This document shows, piece after piece, positions 43,093-53,607 of a DNA stretch of 64,000 bases. This DNA is from UBA2357 sp041678045. Lineage in GTDB: Bacteria > Pseudomonadota > Gammaproteobacteria > Burkholderiales > Rhodocyclaceae. Position 1 is the stretch's first letter; every line of letters starts with the position of its first letter. Position numbers and translations under genes: made by a program. Where the stretch lies: assembly GCA_041678045.1 (NCBI GenBank), contig JBAYOV010000016.1:1-64000 (forward strand), in the 5' to 3' direction. The notes under the pieces are model-generated. The model worked only from the letters and a program-made list of their open reading frames with translations. It made no database searches and was not told where the DNA came from.

Positions 43093-44503
43093 CGAGCAGT
43101 TTCATGAAGTTCCGCTTGCGCTTCCACTCCATCCGGATTTCCGCGAGTTCGTCGCCGAATATGCCCAACTGCTTGTGCGCCACTCGCAGTGCGCGGATTT
43201 TCTTGACGATGGCAAAGGCCTCCCCATAGTGGGAACCGCGCGAACCTCCTTCAACCCGATGCGGAAGCAAACGCTTGTAGAGCGCTATCGCATCCTCGTG
43301 GTGCGTCTTGCCCCGCGCATCGGCCACCGGCTCCCACAGGCCAACATCGACCTTGCCCCCGATAAACGCATCCCACATGGCCTCGGCATCGCCCTCGCGA
43401 AGAAAGATGAAGACGATGTCGCCCCGGCGGGGTTTGCCCCATGAACTGCGGTTAACGGGACTATCGGCGGCTTCTTCCTCAGCGACCTTCTGCCACAGGA
43501 AGTCGAGCGCCCGCTTGCGCAGCGCTGCCTCACACCCAATCAGGTCAGCCGCCTCCATCAACTTGAAGAATGGACCACAGCCAGGGTCCTGCTCGAAGCG
43601 CTGCCAGGCGAGCCGCTCCACCTCCGCATGCTGCCCAAGCGCCAGCTGAAGCTCGATGGCAAGGCTCAGGAGTTCGTCATTGCGCATATTCGGAAACGCC
43701 GCAATCCCCTGCTCCACCCAGCGCAGCGCCTCTTCCTTGTGGCCTTGGTCACGAAACAATCCGGCCAGCGTCAGAAAACACGACGGGGACGACAGATTCT
43801 TTGCCTGAATGGCCACGAGCAGTTCGAAGTCATCCACGCAGCGGGCGATGTCCTTCATCGCCGACTCCACCTGGAAGCGTCGCGTGCTCCAGTCGCTGCG
43901 ATAGTGCTCGGGACCCAGGGTCGGCAGGGCCAACCACTCGCGCTCGACCCGCTGCCGATAGGCGGCCAACCCTTCTTCGCCCAGCGCTTCAGCGTAGTCC
44001 GGGAGCACCTCATGAAAGGTGCCCCATTGACCATCCATCTGAAAACTGTACAGGCGCTCGGCCAGGGCAACGGGGTCGGAATGCAGGGCGTTACAGGCAG
44101 CCAGATGCACCCTTCGCAGCTCAACAATCGCCGGCATCACCTCGCCGCCGGAATCGTCAATGTATTGCAAGGCCTCTTCGGCGAGCACGATAGCTTCCTC
44201 GATGATTTCGATGAGCTCCGGCTGGCCATCGGCGATGCGCTGCGACAGCAGTTCTGCAAGGTCTTCCAGGCGATTGGCGTAGTTTCCCGCCTCGCAATAC
44301 TCAATGAAGCCGTTGGTGCGAGTGGCCTGCTTGACCACTTTGCGTAAGTCGGAAAGCCCGGAGCTCTCGGCCACCGTCGCAGCCATCAACAGCTTTTCGC
44401 GCAGGGCGTCGTCGCGCCAGGATGCTTCGAGGATGAGCTTGCGCAGTGCCATCACATCAAGCCCCGCCAAGTACGCTTCAAGCTGTTGCTCTTCAGTAGT
44501 CAA
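43082..44503 (-). CDS. Helical-repeat protein of unknown function, 473 aa
   Basis: A predicted all-helical protein with TPR-like segments (CFLTLAGLFRDQGHKEEALRWVEQGIAAFPN, LSLAIELQLALGQHAEVERLAWQRFEQDPGC) and a C-terminal region HYGEAFAIVKKIRALRVAHKQLGIFGDELAEIRMEWKRKRNFMKLLDAL that is shared with SWIM-finger-associated and DUF6880-like proteins (from memory, low certainty). It begins 60 bases after the SF1 helicase and continues the same strand, so it probably closes the defence array. Role may be scaffold or effector; nothing catalytic is seen. Confidence 0.7.
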   Translation of the reverse strand: MTTEEQQLEAYLAGLDVMALRKLILEASWRDDALREKLLMAATVAESSGLSDLRKVVKQATRTNGFIEYCEAGNYANRLEDLAELLSQRIADGQPELIEIIEEAIVLAEEALQYIDDSGGEVMPAIVELRRVHLAACNALHSDPVALAERLYSFQMDGQWGTFHEVLPDYAEALGEEGLAAYRQRVEREWLALPTLGPEHYRSDWSTRRFQVESAMKDIARCVDDFELLVAIQAKNLSSPSCFLTLAGLFRDQGHKEEALRWVEQGIAAFPNMRNDELLSLAIELQLALGQHAEVERLAWQRFEQDPGCGPFFKLMEAADLIGCEAALRKRALDFLWQKVAEEEAADSPVNRSSWGKPRRGDIVFIFLREGDAEAMWDAFIGGKVDVGLWEPVADARGKTHHEDAIALYKRLLPHRVEGGSRGSHYGEAFAIVKKIRALRVAHKQLGIFGDELAEIRMEWKRKRNFMKLLDAL

Positions 44504-44563
44504 TTTTCATCTCTAAGGTCTGATACGCAATTGCTTACGCTGATATCACGCCGAGCTACAGAC

Positions 44564-46687
44564 TCAAACCTGCAACAACAGCGCACCGCGTTTGGCCCGC
44601 GTCAGCGCCACGTACAGCAACCGACGCTGTCCCGCCGTCTCCTCCGCAGGCCCCAGATAGCTCTCCGGCGCCACCACGATGACGCAGTCGAACTCCAGCC
44701 CTTTGGCGCGGTGCATCGTGGCCAAATGCACGACGTTGCGCGCATCGGCGTGGTTGCTCTGCGCCGTGATGGGCACGGAGGCGATGCCGGCAGCCTGGAG
44801 TTGCTGCCCCAGTGCGTCACGGCTTTTCTCGCTAAAGCTCACCACGCAGAAGGACAGGCTTTCGTTCTCAGCTTGCGTCGCACGCCACTGCCGGACAAAA
44901 GCGATGGCGGCTTGGGCTGCCTCCTCCAAGCCGGGGGTCTTCAGCAGTTCCGGCGCCGGCCCATGCGATAGCGACTTATATCGCTTGCTCTCGTCGTGAC
45001 CGTCATCGAGGTCATCGATTTCGCAACCTTCGAGCAACGCTACCGCCTGGCTGCGGATTTCGTCCGTGGTGCGGTAGTTCAGGTAGAGCTTGCGCGAGCG
45101 ACCGCGGATGTCGATGCCACAGCGGCTCATCGCCGCACGGTTACGGCTGTAAATACGCTGGTGCCCGTCGCCGACGAAGAAGAGGTCGTTCGGTCCATGC
45201 GCAATCATCGCGCGCAGCAGCTTCAAGGCCTGGGGCCCGAAGTCCTGCGTCTCATCAATGACAATGGCTGCGTAGCCAAGCTCCGAGCCCTGCCCGGTGG
45301 CAATCATCTCGGCAATTTCCCGGTAGGCGTCATCGACCTCCTTGAGCTTGCGCGACGCGAGTTGCCCGCGATACTCCTCGAACACCGGCCACACCGCATC
45401 GCGCTTGGCACGGCTCAGAATCACGCCACGGCCAATCCGACGCGCCGTCCGATACTGGTCGAGGGTAGTAAGGCCCTGCGCCAGCACCACCTGCTCAAGC
45501 TCATCCAAGTAGAAGCTGTCGGGAAGGTCAAGCGTGGCGTCCTTGGTGGCCAGTGCCGACTGCCAGGCCTGCAGCGCCCCGTCCTGCTTGCGGTCGTAGA
45601 CGATGCGGTGCTCCAACTTGCGCGCACGCATGAACCCAGCTACCCAAGCGTCGAGGTTCTTCACCTCAATTTTCGACATCGTGTCCGCGCTGCACAGCGT
45701 CTTCAGGTTCTCCTCGATATCGAGGGCGAGGTTACGCGTGAAGGTGGTGAAGAGCACCTTCTTACCGTCCAAAGCCCGGTTCTCCGCCAGCCATTTTGCA
45801 CGATGCATCGCGAGCACCGTCTTGCCAGTACCCGCCCCCCCCAGCACCCGCACCGGACCGCTACGGTCACCGCGCGCGAGCTTGTTTTGCGTCGGGTGCA
45901 GGAAGACGCGCCACTGGGCAAGCGGTGCGTTCATGATGGCCAGCATGGCCTCATCGTCATCGACCACCACGAAACGCGACTGGGATTCGGCTGTCGCAAG
46001 CGCGGCAGCAAAATCGCTGGTATCGATGGCTTGGTCCACCCGGGTCTCTCGCGCCTGCAGAACCTGACTCACGCTGTCACCCGCCGCCACCAGAAAAAGG
46101 CCCTCATAAGCCTCGGCCGGCAACCTGGGCTGCAAGGCGTCCAGCGCCTCTTCCAAGCTGATTTTCCGCACCGCCGGGAGGAGCTCTTCCGGCACGCCAA
46201 GACTCATCAACTCAGTGTCGGAAAGCTCACCAAAGAGCGGCGCGGCAACCGGCTCTACAGGCTGCGCAGTGGCGGGGTATTCCGAAACTTTCTGCTCCGG
46301 GGAACGCCTCTCGACCTCCTGCTCGACCTCCTGCTCGACCACATGCTCCAGCATGACCATCTGCATGGCCCCGGTCACCGGGTTGATGGTCAGCTTGCGG
46401 TTCTCGGCCCAGCGGTAGGCTTCGTCGTGGTGGTCGACATAGAGCAAGACATAGACATCGCCCTTCGAGGGCTTGAATACGATGCCGCGCCAGTCCTTGT
46501 CGAGTCGAACCGACTTCAGGTTCGGGTCCTTGGCACCATTGATGTTCTCGTAGTTGATCCCGGAACTCGTCGGGTCCGCCTGGAACCGGATGGCCCATTT
46601 CATCACTTTGGAGTGCACCGACACCGGCAAGCGGGCGAGTTGCAGCAAGAAGTCCTGCGCCAATGCGACCTTCGGCTTGAAGCTCAT
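44564..46687 (-). CDS. RelE/ParE-like domain fused to SF1 (UvrD/Rep-type) helicase
   Basis: 707 aa. Residues 1-110 resemble a RelE/ParE toxin fold (FLLQLARLPVSVHSKVMKWAIRFQADP, NLKSVRLDKDWRGIVFKP, YVLLYVDHHDEAYRWAENRKLTINP). From about 230 there is an SF1A helicase: GGAGTGKTVLAMHRAKWL (Walker A), DETQDFGPQALKLLRAM (motif II), VGDGHQRIY, LNYRTTDEIR, HRAKGLEFDCVIVVAPE and YVALTRAKRG (motif VI). The start overlaps the helicase stop upstream by 4 bases. Such fusions occur in defence loci; whether the toxin part cuts RNA or serves as a fold only is unknown. Confidence 0.88.
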   Translation of the reverse strand: MSFKPKVALAQDFLLQLARLPVSVHSKVMKWAIRFQADPTSSGINYENINGAKDPNLKSVRLDKDWRGIVFKPSKGDVYVLLYVDHHDEAYRWAENRKLTINPVTGAMQMVMLEHVVEQEVEQEVERRSPEQKVSEYPATAQPVEPVAAPLFGELSDTELMSLGVPEELLPAVRKISLEEALDALQPRLPAEAYEGLFLVAAGDSVSQVLQARETRVDQAIDTSDFAAALATAESQSRFVVVDDDEAMLAIMNAPLAQWRVFLHPTQNKLARGDRSGPVRVLGGAGTGKTVLAMHRAKWLAENRALDGKKVLFTTFTRNLALDIEENLKTLCSADTMSKIEVKNLDAWVAGFMRARKLEHRIVYDRKQDGALQAWQSALATKDATLDLPDSFYLDELEQVVLAQGLTTLDQYRTARRIGRGVILSRAKRDAVWPVFEEYRGQLASRKLKEVDDAYREIAEMIATGQGSELGYAAIVIDETQDFGPQALKLLRAMIAHGPNDLFFVGDGHQRIYSRNRAAMSRCGIDIRGRSRKLYLNYRTTDEIRSQAVALLEGCEIDDLDDGHDESKRYKSLSHGPAPELLKTPGLEEAAQAAIAFVRQWRATQAENESLSFCVVSFSEKSRDALGQQLQAAGIASVPITAQSNHADARNVVHLATMHRAKGLEFDCVIVVAPESYLGPAEETAGQRRLLYVALTRAKRGALLLQV

Positions 46688-49600
46688 TGTTCGTCCTCAT
46701 TGTTCAGAGTCAGGCTCAGTGCGGTCGCCACTGCGCCCGGCCAGGGGGCGCCATTCACGGTAACCAAACCCTCGTCCAGTTCCACCACTGTCCACTGCGC
46801 CGCGGTCCAGACTTCGTTCAGGTCGGCCTGGTCGTCACGCAGCACAACCAGCTTTTCAGTCGACCAGGCAAGCTCCGCATCGGCCAGCACCCTGCCCTTC
46901 TCGTCGGCCAGTTCCAGCCCCACCTCAGGGACTCCCGCCCCGGCTTCTGCAAGGCGGCGCAGGCCCGGACGCAGGCCGTCCAGGGTTTGCTCCAGGGTCG
47001 TCTCCCACACCGCGAGCAAGGCCGCCTGCCCCGAAGCACCGGCAGACGGCGCCCCCGGCGCGCCCCCACTGCTCTGCAGCAGTTCGTAGTCATGGCCATC
47101 GAGACCGCTTCCGGTGACCATCAGCGTACCGGTCAGGAACTGCATCGCATTGACGAGCTGCAGCCAGCGACGCCAGGCCGTGTGTAGCTGCTCGGCGCTC
47201 TCAGCTGCCGCCTCGTCCAGGACCACAACCCCGGGCGCCCGCCAATTCGATGCCGGCGGATTCGGAGCCCCCCACGCCAAGGGCCACCAGCCAACAAATG
47301 TGGTTGGCCCCTTGCTCAGGCCGACACTGGGCGCATAGCCACCACCGGGAGTCTTCACCGTCTCGGGCAAGCGCGGCAACCACTGCGCAAGCTGGCCGTC
47401 GCATGCCGTCTTGTCGGCGGGTGTCGAAGGAATCATCAAGAAGCCCAGCCAAAGCGCATTGCGCTGCAACTGCGCCACCGCACCCGCGTCGCTCCCGCTC
47501 ACAACGGGCGTGGCCAGCCATGCAAGCAGACGCGCCACCGCATGCTGGGTAAAGGCTTTCTCCTGGGCGCGCGGAATATGCGACGGCGCCTTGCTGCCGT
47601 CGTGGCGTGAGAGCACAACGGGTAGCGGGTCGAGGTCATGGTCAAGACTGCCGGCGAGTGCGGCCTTCACATCGTCATGGGTCACCGACCACACCCAGCA
47701 CTGCCCGCTGGCCAGGATGGCGCTGCGCTTTTGCGCATCCTCCCGCAAACAGTGCTGGTGGTCCGCCCAACCATCGCAGAACACCGCAATCGGTTTGCGC
47801 TTCGAGCTCGCCGACCACGGCCAGATGACGAAGTCCGGCTTGCTCCAGGTGCTCAGATTAAGCATCGGCCCCAACTCACACTGCGGCTCGATGCGATAAC
47901 GCTGGCTCCCGACCTCCAGCACCCAACCCGCCTTGCCATTCACCACGTCCTGCACGAGCTTGACCAGCGGCAGCCCGCCAACGCCACTCAATCGCTTCAG
48001 GCTCTCGATGAAGCGCGCCTCAAGTACCGAATCAAAGTTCGGGTTGATGAAGATGTCTGAAATCGTATCGACCCGCTGCAACTGGTCCAGCGCCCCGACC
48101 AGGTCGGTCAGCACCGCCTTGGCGTTGTCGCGTGACACCTTTTCCATGCTGCGACCCAGTCGGTACTGGTACAGGCAACGGTAGCAGCCGTCCTTTTCCG
48201 GGTCGGCATTGCAGACGCAGTGGGTCACCGCATCGAGCGCCATGCGCAGCACATCGGCCAACGTGGCGGCATCGTGTGCCAGCAACTGATGCAGATACCC
48301 CGTCCCGCCGGGTACCGAGTCGTAGAGCATCACATAGAATTTGCGCGGACCACCGTCCTTGCCGGGTTCATCCTGCTGCACCATGCGCAGGTGGTCCACC
48401 TTGCCGCCAAAACGCCGTTTGAGGCCTAGTTGCAGCGCCGCCATGAAGGACTGCACGACCCGCTCATCCACACCGTTCTTGGTGTAAGGCACCAGGATGC
48501 GCAGTGCCTCGGACTCGAACTCGCGATAGAGATACAGGCACTCCAGCAGGTTGGTCGGGTCGTTGCTGCCGTGCTTGCGGCAGTCGAAGCCATGGGTCTG
48601 CTCGGCCGTCTCGCCATTACGCTTGGGCGGTTTCTGCACCTTGCCGCAGTATCGGCACAAACGAAAACCTGGCCTTGAGGCCTCCTTGTCGGCCACTTTG
48701 AAGGCCTCGCCCGGTTTGGCCAGTTCCCCAAAGTTCACGTCACGGAAAGTCACTCGCGAGATGAACTCGAAGCCGAACGGCAAGGCACCATCCCCAATCT
48801 GCCACGCTTCGCGCACGCTGCTTGGCAGGAAGTCCGCCATCAACTGCCTTACGTAGTATTTCGGCTCCCGGTCTTCGGCACTGTCATCGATGCGCACTTC
48901 CGCATCGTTACTGTTGGCAATGGCTTGTCGAAAGCGCAGCAAGGTCCGTCGCTGGGCGGCATCGCTCCACATCGCATCCTCACAGCGGGGACACACCGGA
49001 TGCACATCCGGCTCAACGGTCAGGTTCTGCATGTGCTGACAGCTTGGGCAGAAACGCCAGTCCTCAGCCTTGGCGAGGTTCATGTTGATTTGGTCGACTT
49101 CCACACGCCGCTGGTTGGCGTAGAAGCGGTTTTCCGGGGCGAACTCGGACAGCGCCGACTGCGCCGGGCGCTCGTACTTCAGCGTGTTGAGCGTGACGTA
49201 ACTGCCCTGACCCGGCTCGTCGACACCACGACGGCGCCACAACACCGACTTCAGCTGCACCCCAGCTTCAGGAAAAGCATAGTTCGGAATCAGGCCGTAG
49301 TCGGTCAGCGTACCAAGCAGGTCTCGGGCGTTGATTTCCTTGATGAGTTCGATGAACTTGTCGCGTTCACGCAGCAACTCGTCGATTTCGACCTTGGTCG
49401 CCTCGTCCTGCGGCTGTTGCTTGAGCTGCTTGACCATCTTGTCGAGCTCGTCCTTGCGCTTCTTGTAGCTGCGCCGCTCCTCCAGCAGCTCGGTCAGCGC
49501 CTTGAGCACGCGGCTGCGCAAGCCATCCGACTCCCCCTGGCCCTGCATGAAATCCAGCAACCGGGTACGCACCACCTCGTCCACGTCCCCATCGAGCAGC

Positions 49601-52600
49601 TTGATGAAGCCCTCGAAAAGCCGCGTCTCATGGGCCAGCACATGGTCGGTGAAGAGATACGGAAACCGGTCGAGTTTGCCTCCCTCCATCACATCAAGTG
49701 CCTGTGAGGTTTTCTCGGGCAGCGCGTTCTGGCTGCCCAGGCCCGCCACCCAGTCGTCCATGCAATAGGCAAAGAGCTGCCGGCGCAATACCTCGGCAGC
49801 CTGCAGAAAGACCCCAGGCGGTGACACCTCGCCGGAAATCATTTCCTCGGTCTGGGCAAAGAAGTAGAGGTCGTGCGGGCTGTTGCCATCGGCCAGAATA
49901 GTGGTCATCGCATTGCCATCGCGACGCCCTGCCCGACCGACCCGCTGCAGGAAGCTCGCCTGATTTGGAGGCACCGAGCACAGCAACACCGAGGACAGAC
50001 TGCCAATATCCACCCCCATCTCCAGCGTCGGGGTGGCCGAGAGCAGGTTCTCGTACCACGAGCGCGGATGTTTGTCCTTGAAGCGGTTTTCCAGCGCTTC
50101 ACGCATGGCGCGCTCCAGCAAGCCGGTGTGTTCTGCCGGGATGACGCGGCGCAAATCGCCCTGGCTGAATCGTCGCGCCCACCAGTCCCGCGCATCCGGA
50201 ATCAGCGCTTCGTAATGGGCGTCCAGGGCATCCAGGCAAGGCATTCCGAGCAGATGCTCGGCATCCTCACGTGGTACCGCCAGACGACGCTTGTTCCCTT
50301 CGGTCGCCACGAAAGCCACCTCGCCAAACAGCGTCAACGCATCCGGATTCAGCGCAAGGGTGTCGCCCAGGTGATGGCCCGTCCTGATAAGCACCCCTTC
50401 AGCCACCAGCAGGCGGATGGCTTCATCGTAGAGGTCTGCCGCCATGCCCTTGGCCAGCAACATCTGCGGCCCCAGCACCACGCTCGCCCAGCGTTCGTAC
50501 CAAGTCGGCCGGCCCGAACCGACGAGCTTGTCAAAGTCATTGTGCTTGCCAAGGGTCACGAAGATGGGCCTTGGGGTGTTCGCCCCCATCCCTGGCAGCC
50601 ACTCCCCTCGTCCCGCCGTCTTGGTCAGCGCAAAAACGTTGCCATCCTCCGCATACACACGCAACTCAGGGTCCAGTACTCCACCGCGCTGACGCATGCG
50701 GGTGAGCATCCCCCACAGCCATTGGGCAATGGTGGCCTGCTCGATGCCTTGCACGCCGTATTGCTCCCGAAACACGTCCAGCAGCCGCCCGGCGAGGGGT
50801 TCGAGCCTCGTCCAAGGCACCGCCAGCACCGCCTTGCCGATACGCTCAAGGGTCCGGCCACGCTGGCTAAGGTAGGTCAGGTCGCTGAAGAGCTGCCACA
50901 GCAGGCGCTTCTTCACCTTGGCTGGCAGGCGACTGTCTGCCGGCAGGTAATTCTTCTGCAGCAGCTCAACCGACCAATCGTGTTGCCAGGCCATGTTCGG
51001 CCCGAGGAACTCCGACACCAGCCGCGCCGGCTCCATGTGCAGCACCGAGCCCGGCGCATTGAACCGGGCATGCGCCCGCTCGATGAAAGCCGGCCAGGCC
51101 ATCGCCTTGAGCCCCACTTCATCCATCACATGCGCCCACGCGGTGCGTACATTGTTCATGTAGGTCCGGGCACCGAAGAAACCTGCGCGGTGCGCGGCAT
51201 CCTGCACCGAATCGGAGAAGGCAATCAGCTTCTTGTCATCGTTGTAGGGGCTGGCCCAGCTGTTCTCCACCACCTGCGAGCCCAAGGTCGCGTTACGCGC
51301 ACCGAGCAGCTGAAGCTCGCCACGTTCGCCGCAAGCCGGGCAGGTCGGGTCGTGGTGGGTGTATTGCGCCTGCCCGACCACGCGGGTCTGCTGCGCCGTA
51401 ACACGGTAAATCGGCATCAGGGTCTGATGCCCACAGGCGAGGCACGCCTCCTTGCCCTGCTGCACGTTGCCGCAGCTCACGCACACCAGCTCCCCAATGC
51501 CCTCGGCCAGTGGTCGACCAATGCTGCGTGCCGCGTAGAAGCGCGTCGCTTCCGGGCGTCGCGAGAACCATGTGTTGTAGATTTCCTCGAGGTTGGTGGA
51601 GAGCTTGCTGCTGCCCTGCACCAGACGTGAAATCCATCCGGTGGTGCGGCACTGCCGGCACTGCACCATCGGCAGATACACCCCGTCACGCTCACCCGGT
51701 AAATCCCGCTCGCTGCACAGTCTGACCTCTTCAGGGTCAGCCGCGAGCTTGCCGACCATGCGCCGCAGTTCCCGCACCCACACCTGCACGCGCAGCGTGA
51801 CCAGTGGCTGCTTGCCCTCCCGCAAGGCCCAGGCCATCAACACCAGCAGGGCGTCGAGTACCTGCCGAATCTCACCCTTGCGGGCATTGGGCATGTTGCG
51901 CGCGAAGGCCTCGGTCAGCATGTCGTAGCTCATCACCCCGCCTTTGAGGAGCTTGAGCAGGTTCACGAACAACTGGTGGCGCTTGAGCAAAGACCCAAGC
52001 GCCTTGCGCCAAGCGGGGTCGCTCACATCCGCCGGCGGAGGCTCATCCGGGAAGAAGAGGCCAAACCACGCGGCCACCGCCGCCTCTGGGGACCGATAGT
52101 GCGCAGGCTCCAGCGCTTCGACCCACTCACGATGGAAGCTGAACATGAAGTCCACCATCGCATCTTCCAGAAACACCCCCACCGACTGGCGGTTTTCCAC
52201 GACCACCGAGTCGGGCTCGAAGGGTACGCCGAACACCTGCCGGGCGTACTCGCGCAGGGGTGCGGTATCCGAGCCGCCACCCAACGTGGCCGAAGTGCCG
52301 GCGCAAATCAGATGTTGCGGGTCGATCTTCAGGCGCGCCCGCAGCCGACGCAGAAGCAGGGCCAGGTCCGTACCCTGCGCACCGTCGAAGGTGTGCAGTT
52401 CATCGACCACCACGTAGCGCAGCGTGGTCGGCGTGTTCGAGGCCCAGAGCTGGCGGTCCATCGGCCGCAGCATCAGGTAGTCGAGCATCTTGTAGTTGGT
52501 CAGCAGGATGTCAGGTGGGTACTTGCGCAGCGTGGCCCGGTCGGTGATGACCGCGTGCGGGGTCATCACCATGCCCTCACCCGCGTTACCCGTGTTACCA

Positions 52601-53097
52601 CCAACATAAAGTCCAACACGCAGTCCCGCGAAGGCGGGTGCGCTGGCAACCAGTTCCGCGATACGCCGCGCCTGGTCGGTGGCCAGCGCGTTCATCGGAT
52701 AGATGACCAGCGCCTTGATACCCCCTTCCCCGGCCTGCCGGGCGCGGGCGCAGTGGTCCAGCACCGGATACAGAAAACACTCGGTTTTCCCGCTGCCCGT
52801 GCCGGTGGCCACGAGGGTGTGGGCCGCCGCGTGCTGGCTGGAGAGGCGCTGCCAGGCCTGCTCCTGGTGGCTGAAGGCCGGGAACTCGGTCTGGAAGCCC
52901 CCGAAGAAGTCCCGCCCGGCCGCGCCCGGCACAAAGGGCAACCCCGCCTGCACGTAAGGCCCCTTGAGCCAGGCAGCTTCATCCTCGACAAAGCGGCGCA
53001 TCAGCCCATGCATGAAGGGGTCGGCAGGTTCGAACGCGGCAACGAGGAACTGCTTCAGGCCGGTCTGGATGTCCTTGGCTAGGAGGGAAGGCAGCAT
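46684..53097 (-). CDS. Giant DEAD/DEAH helicase with DUF1998 (DruE/DrmA/MrfA-like)
   Basis: 2137 aa. SF2 motifs: ATGTGSGKTECFLYP (Walker A near 98), IYPMNALATDQ, VVVDELHTFDGAQG (motif II), AGTSATLG and QRVGRAGRRDGN (motif VI). Four-Cys zinc patches recur (CPACGERGE, CRYCGKVQ) and a DUF1998 domain ends with YDSVPGGTGYLHQL...CVCNADPEKDGCYRCLYQYR. The C-terminal 600 residues include SKPDFVIWPW...KPIAVFCDGWADH, similar to the nuclease-like fold at the end of MrfA/DruE proteins. Length and architecture match the large helicase of DISARM/Druantia systems. It begins nine bases after the TacT-like toxin stop and overlaps the next gene by 4 bases. Confidence 0.9.
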   Translation of the reverse strand: MLPSLLAKDIQTGLKQFLVAAFEPADPFMHGLMRRFVEDEAAWLKGPYVQAGLPFVPGAAGRDFFGGFQTEFPAFSHQEQAWQRLSSQHAAAHTLVATGTGSGKTECFLYPVLDHCARARQAGEGGIKALVIYPMNALATDQARRIAELVASAPAFAGLRVGLYVGGNTGNAGEGMVMTPHAVITDRATLRKYPPDILLTNYKMLDYLMLRPMDRQLWASNTPTTLRYVVVDELHTFDGAQGTDLALLLRRLRARLKIDPQHLICAGTSATLGGGSDTAPLREYARQVFGVPFEPDSVVVENRQSVGVFLEDAMVDFMFSFHREWVEALEPAHYRSPEAAVAAWFGLFFPDEPPPADVSDPAWRKALGSLLKRHQLFVNLLKLLKGGVMSYDMLTEAFARNMPNARKGEIRQVLDALLVLMAWALREGKQPLVTLRVQVWVRELRRMVGKLAADPEEVRLCSERDLPGERDGVYLPMVQCRQCRTTGWISRLVQGSSKLSTNLEEIYNTWFSRRPEATRFYAARSIGRPLAEGIGELVCVSCGNVQQGKEACLACGHQTLMPIYRVTAQQTRVVGQAQYTHHDPTCPACGERGELQLLGARNATLGSQVVENSWASPYNDDKKLIAFSDSVQDAAHRAGFFGARTYMNNVRTAWAHVMDEVGLKAMAWPAFIERAHARFNAPGSVLHMEPARLVSEFLGPNMAWQHDWSVELLQKNYLPADSRLPAKVKKRLLWQLFSDLTYLSQRGRTLERIGKAVLAVPWTRLEPLAGRLLDVFREQYGVQGIEQATIAQWLWGMLTRMRQRGGVLDPELRVYAEDGNVFALTKTAGRGEWLPGMGANTPRPIFVTLGKHNDFDKLVGSGRPTWYERWASVVLGPQMLLAKGMAADLYDEAIRLLVAEGVLIRTGHHLGDTLALNPDALTLFGEVAFVATEGNKRRLAVPREDAEHLLGMPCLDALDAHYEALIPDARDWWARRFSQGDLRRVIPAEHTGLLERAMREALENRFKDKHPRSWYENLLSATPTLEMGVDIGSLSSVLLCSVPPNQASFLQRVGRAGRRDGNAMTTILADGNSPHDLYFFAQTEEMISGEVSPPGVFLQAAEVLRRQLFAYCMDDWVAGLGSQNALPEKTSQALDVMEGGKLDRFPYLFTDHVLAHETRLFEGFIKLLDGDVDEVVRTRLLDFMQGQGESDGLRSRVLKALTELLEERRSYKKRKDELDKMVKQLKQQPQDEATKVEIDELLRERDKFIELIKEINARDLLGTLTDYGLIPNYAFPEAGVQLKSVLWRRRGVDEPGQGSYVTLNTLKYERPAQSALSEFAPENRFYANQRRVEVDQINMNLAKAEDWRFCPSCQHMQNLTVEPDVHPVCPRCEDAMWSDAAQRRTLLRFRQAIANSNDAEVRIDDSAEDREPKYYVRQLMADFLPSSVREAWQIGDGALPFGFEFISRVTFRDVNFGELAKPGEAFKVADKEASRPGFRLCRYCGKVQKPPKRNGETAEQTHGFDCRKHGSNDPTNLLECLYLYREFESEALRILVPYTKNGVDERVVQSFMAALQLGLKRRFGGKVDHLRMVQQDEPGKDGGPRKFYVMLYDSVPGGTGYLHQLLAHDAATLADVLRMALDAVTHCVCNADPEKDGCYRCLYQYRLGRSMEKVSRDNAKAVLTDLVGALDQLQRVDTISDIFINPNFDSVLEARFIESLKRLSGVGGLPLVKLVQDVVNGKAGWVLEVGSQRYRIEPQCELGPMLNLSTWSKPDFVIWPWSASSKRKPIAVFCDGWADHQHCLREDAQKRSAILASGQCWVWSVTHDDVKAALAGSLDHDLDPLPVVLSRHDGSKAPSHIPRAQEKAFTQHAVARLLAWLATPVVSGSDAGAVAQLQRNALWLGFLMIPSTPADKTACDGQLAQWLPRLPETVKTPGGGYAPSVGLSKGPTTFVGWWPLAWGAPNPPASNWRAPGVVVLDEAAAESAEQLHTAWRRWLQLVNAMQFLTGTLMVTGSGLDGHDYELLQSSGGAPGAPSAGASGQAALLAVWETTLEQTLDGLRPGLRRLAEAGAGVPEVGLELADEKGRVLADAELAWSTEKLVVLRDDQADLNEVWTAAQWTVVELDEGLVTVNGAPWPGAVATALSLTLNNEDEQ

Positions 53098-53106
53098 GTC
53101 AGAAGG

Positions 53107-53607
53107 TCAGAGTCCTTGGGCGAAGTGTGCGCGCGGCAACATCCAGCGCCCGGGCTGACCAGGCAGCTCGATGAACCCGAAGTGCTGGTAGAACGCGGCC
53201 GCAGCCGGCGACTTGGCATCGACGATGATGGCTGCCACCGCGAGCGTCTGGCTGGCAGCCACAATGCGCTTGCAGGCATCGGCGAGCAGGATGGAACCCA
53301 GGCCCCGCCCTTGCGCGGTTTCACTCACGGCAAGCCGGCCGAGCAGCGCGGCAGGGACGGGATAGCGCGGCAGCTTCTTGCGCAGGGTCTCGGGCAACTG
53401 CTCAGACGCGATGCTGGCGGCGCTCAGCGTGTAAAAACCTGCGACCACGCTGCCTTGGTCGGCCGGAGTCGCCACAAACACCCGCGCCACCCCGCGCTTG
53501 ATGTCCTGCCTGGCATAGCGCTGCAGGTATTCATCCAGCGCAGCCTCCCCGCATCGGAAACCGGCCGTCTCGACCTCGCTGTCCAGCGCGCGAATGCGGT
53601 ACTCCAC
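53107..53607 (-). CDS. GNAT toxin of a type II toxin-antitoxin pair (TacT/AtaT-like)
   Basis: 166 aa with the features of tRNA-acetylating GNAT toxins: FRCGEAALDEYLQRYARQDIKRGVARVFVA near the N terminus, LGRLAVSETAQGRGLGSILLADA (acetyl-CoA motif) and SPAAAAFYQHFGFIELPG with the conserved Tyr. The GTG start directly abuts the antitoxin stop. Target is inferred from family knowledge: the amino group of charged tRNA. It lies inside the helicase/methylase array, nine bases from the giant helicase. Confidence 0.92.
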   Translation of the reverse strand: MEYRIRALDSEVETAGFRCGEAALDEYLQRYARQDIKRGVARVFVATPADQGSVVAGFYTLSAASIASEQLPETLRKKLPRYPVPAALLGRLAVSETAQGRGLGSILLADACKRIVAASQTLAVAAIIVDAKSPAAAAFYQHFGFIELPGQPGRWMLPRAHFAQGL

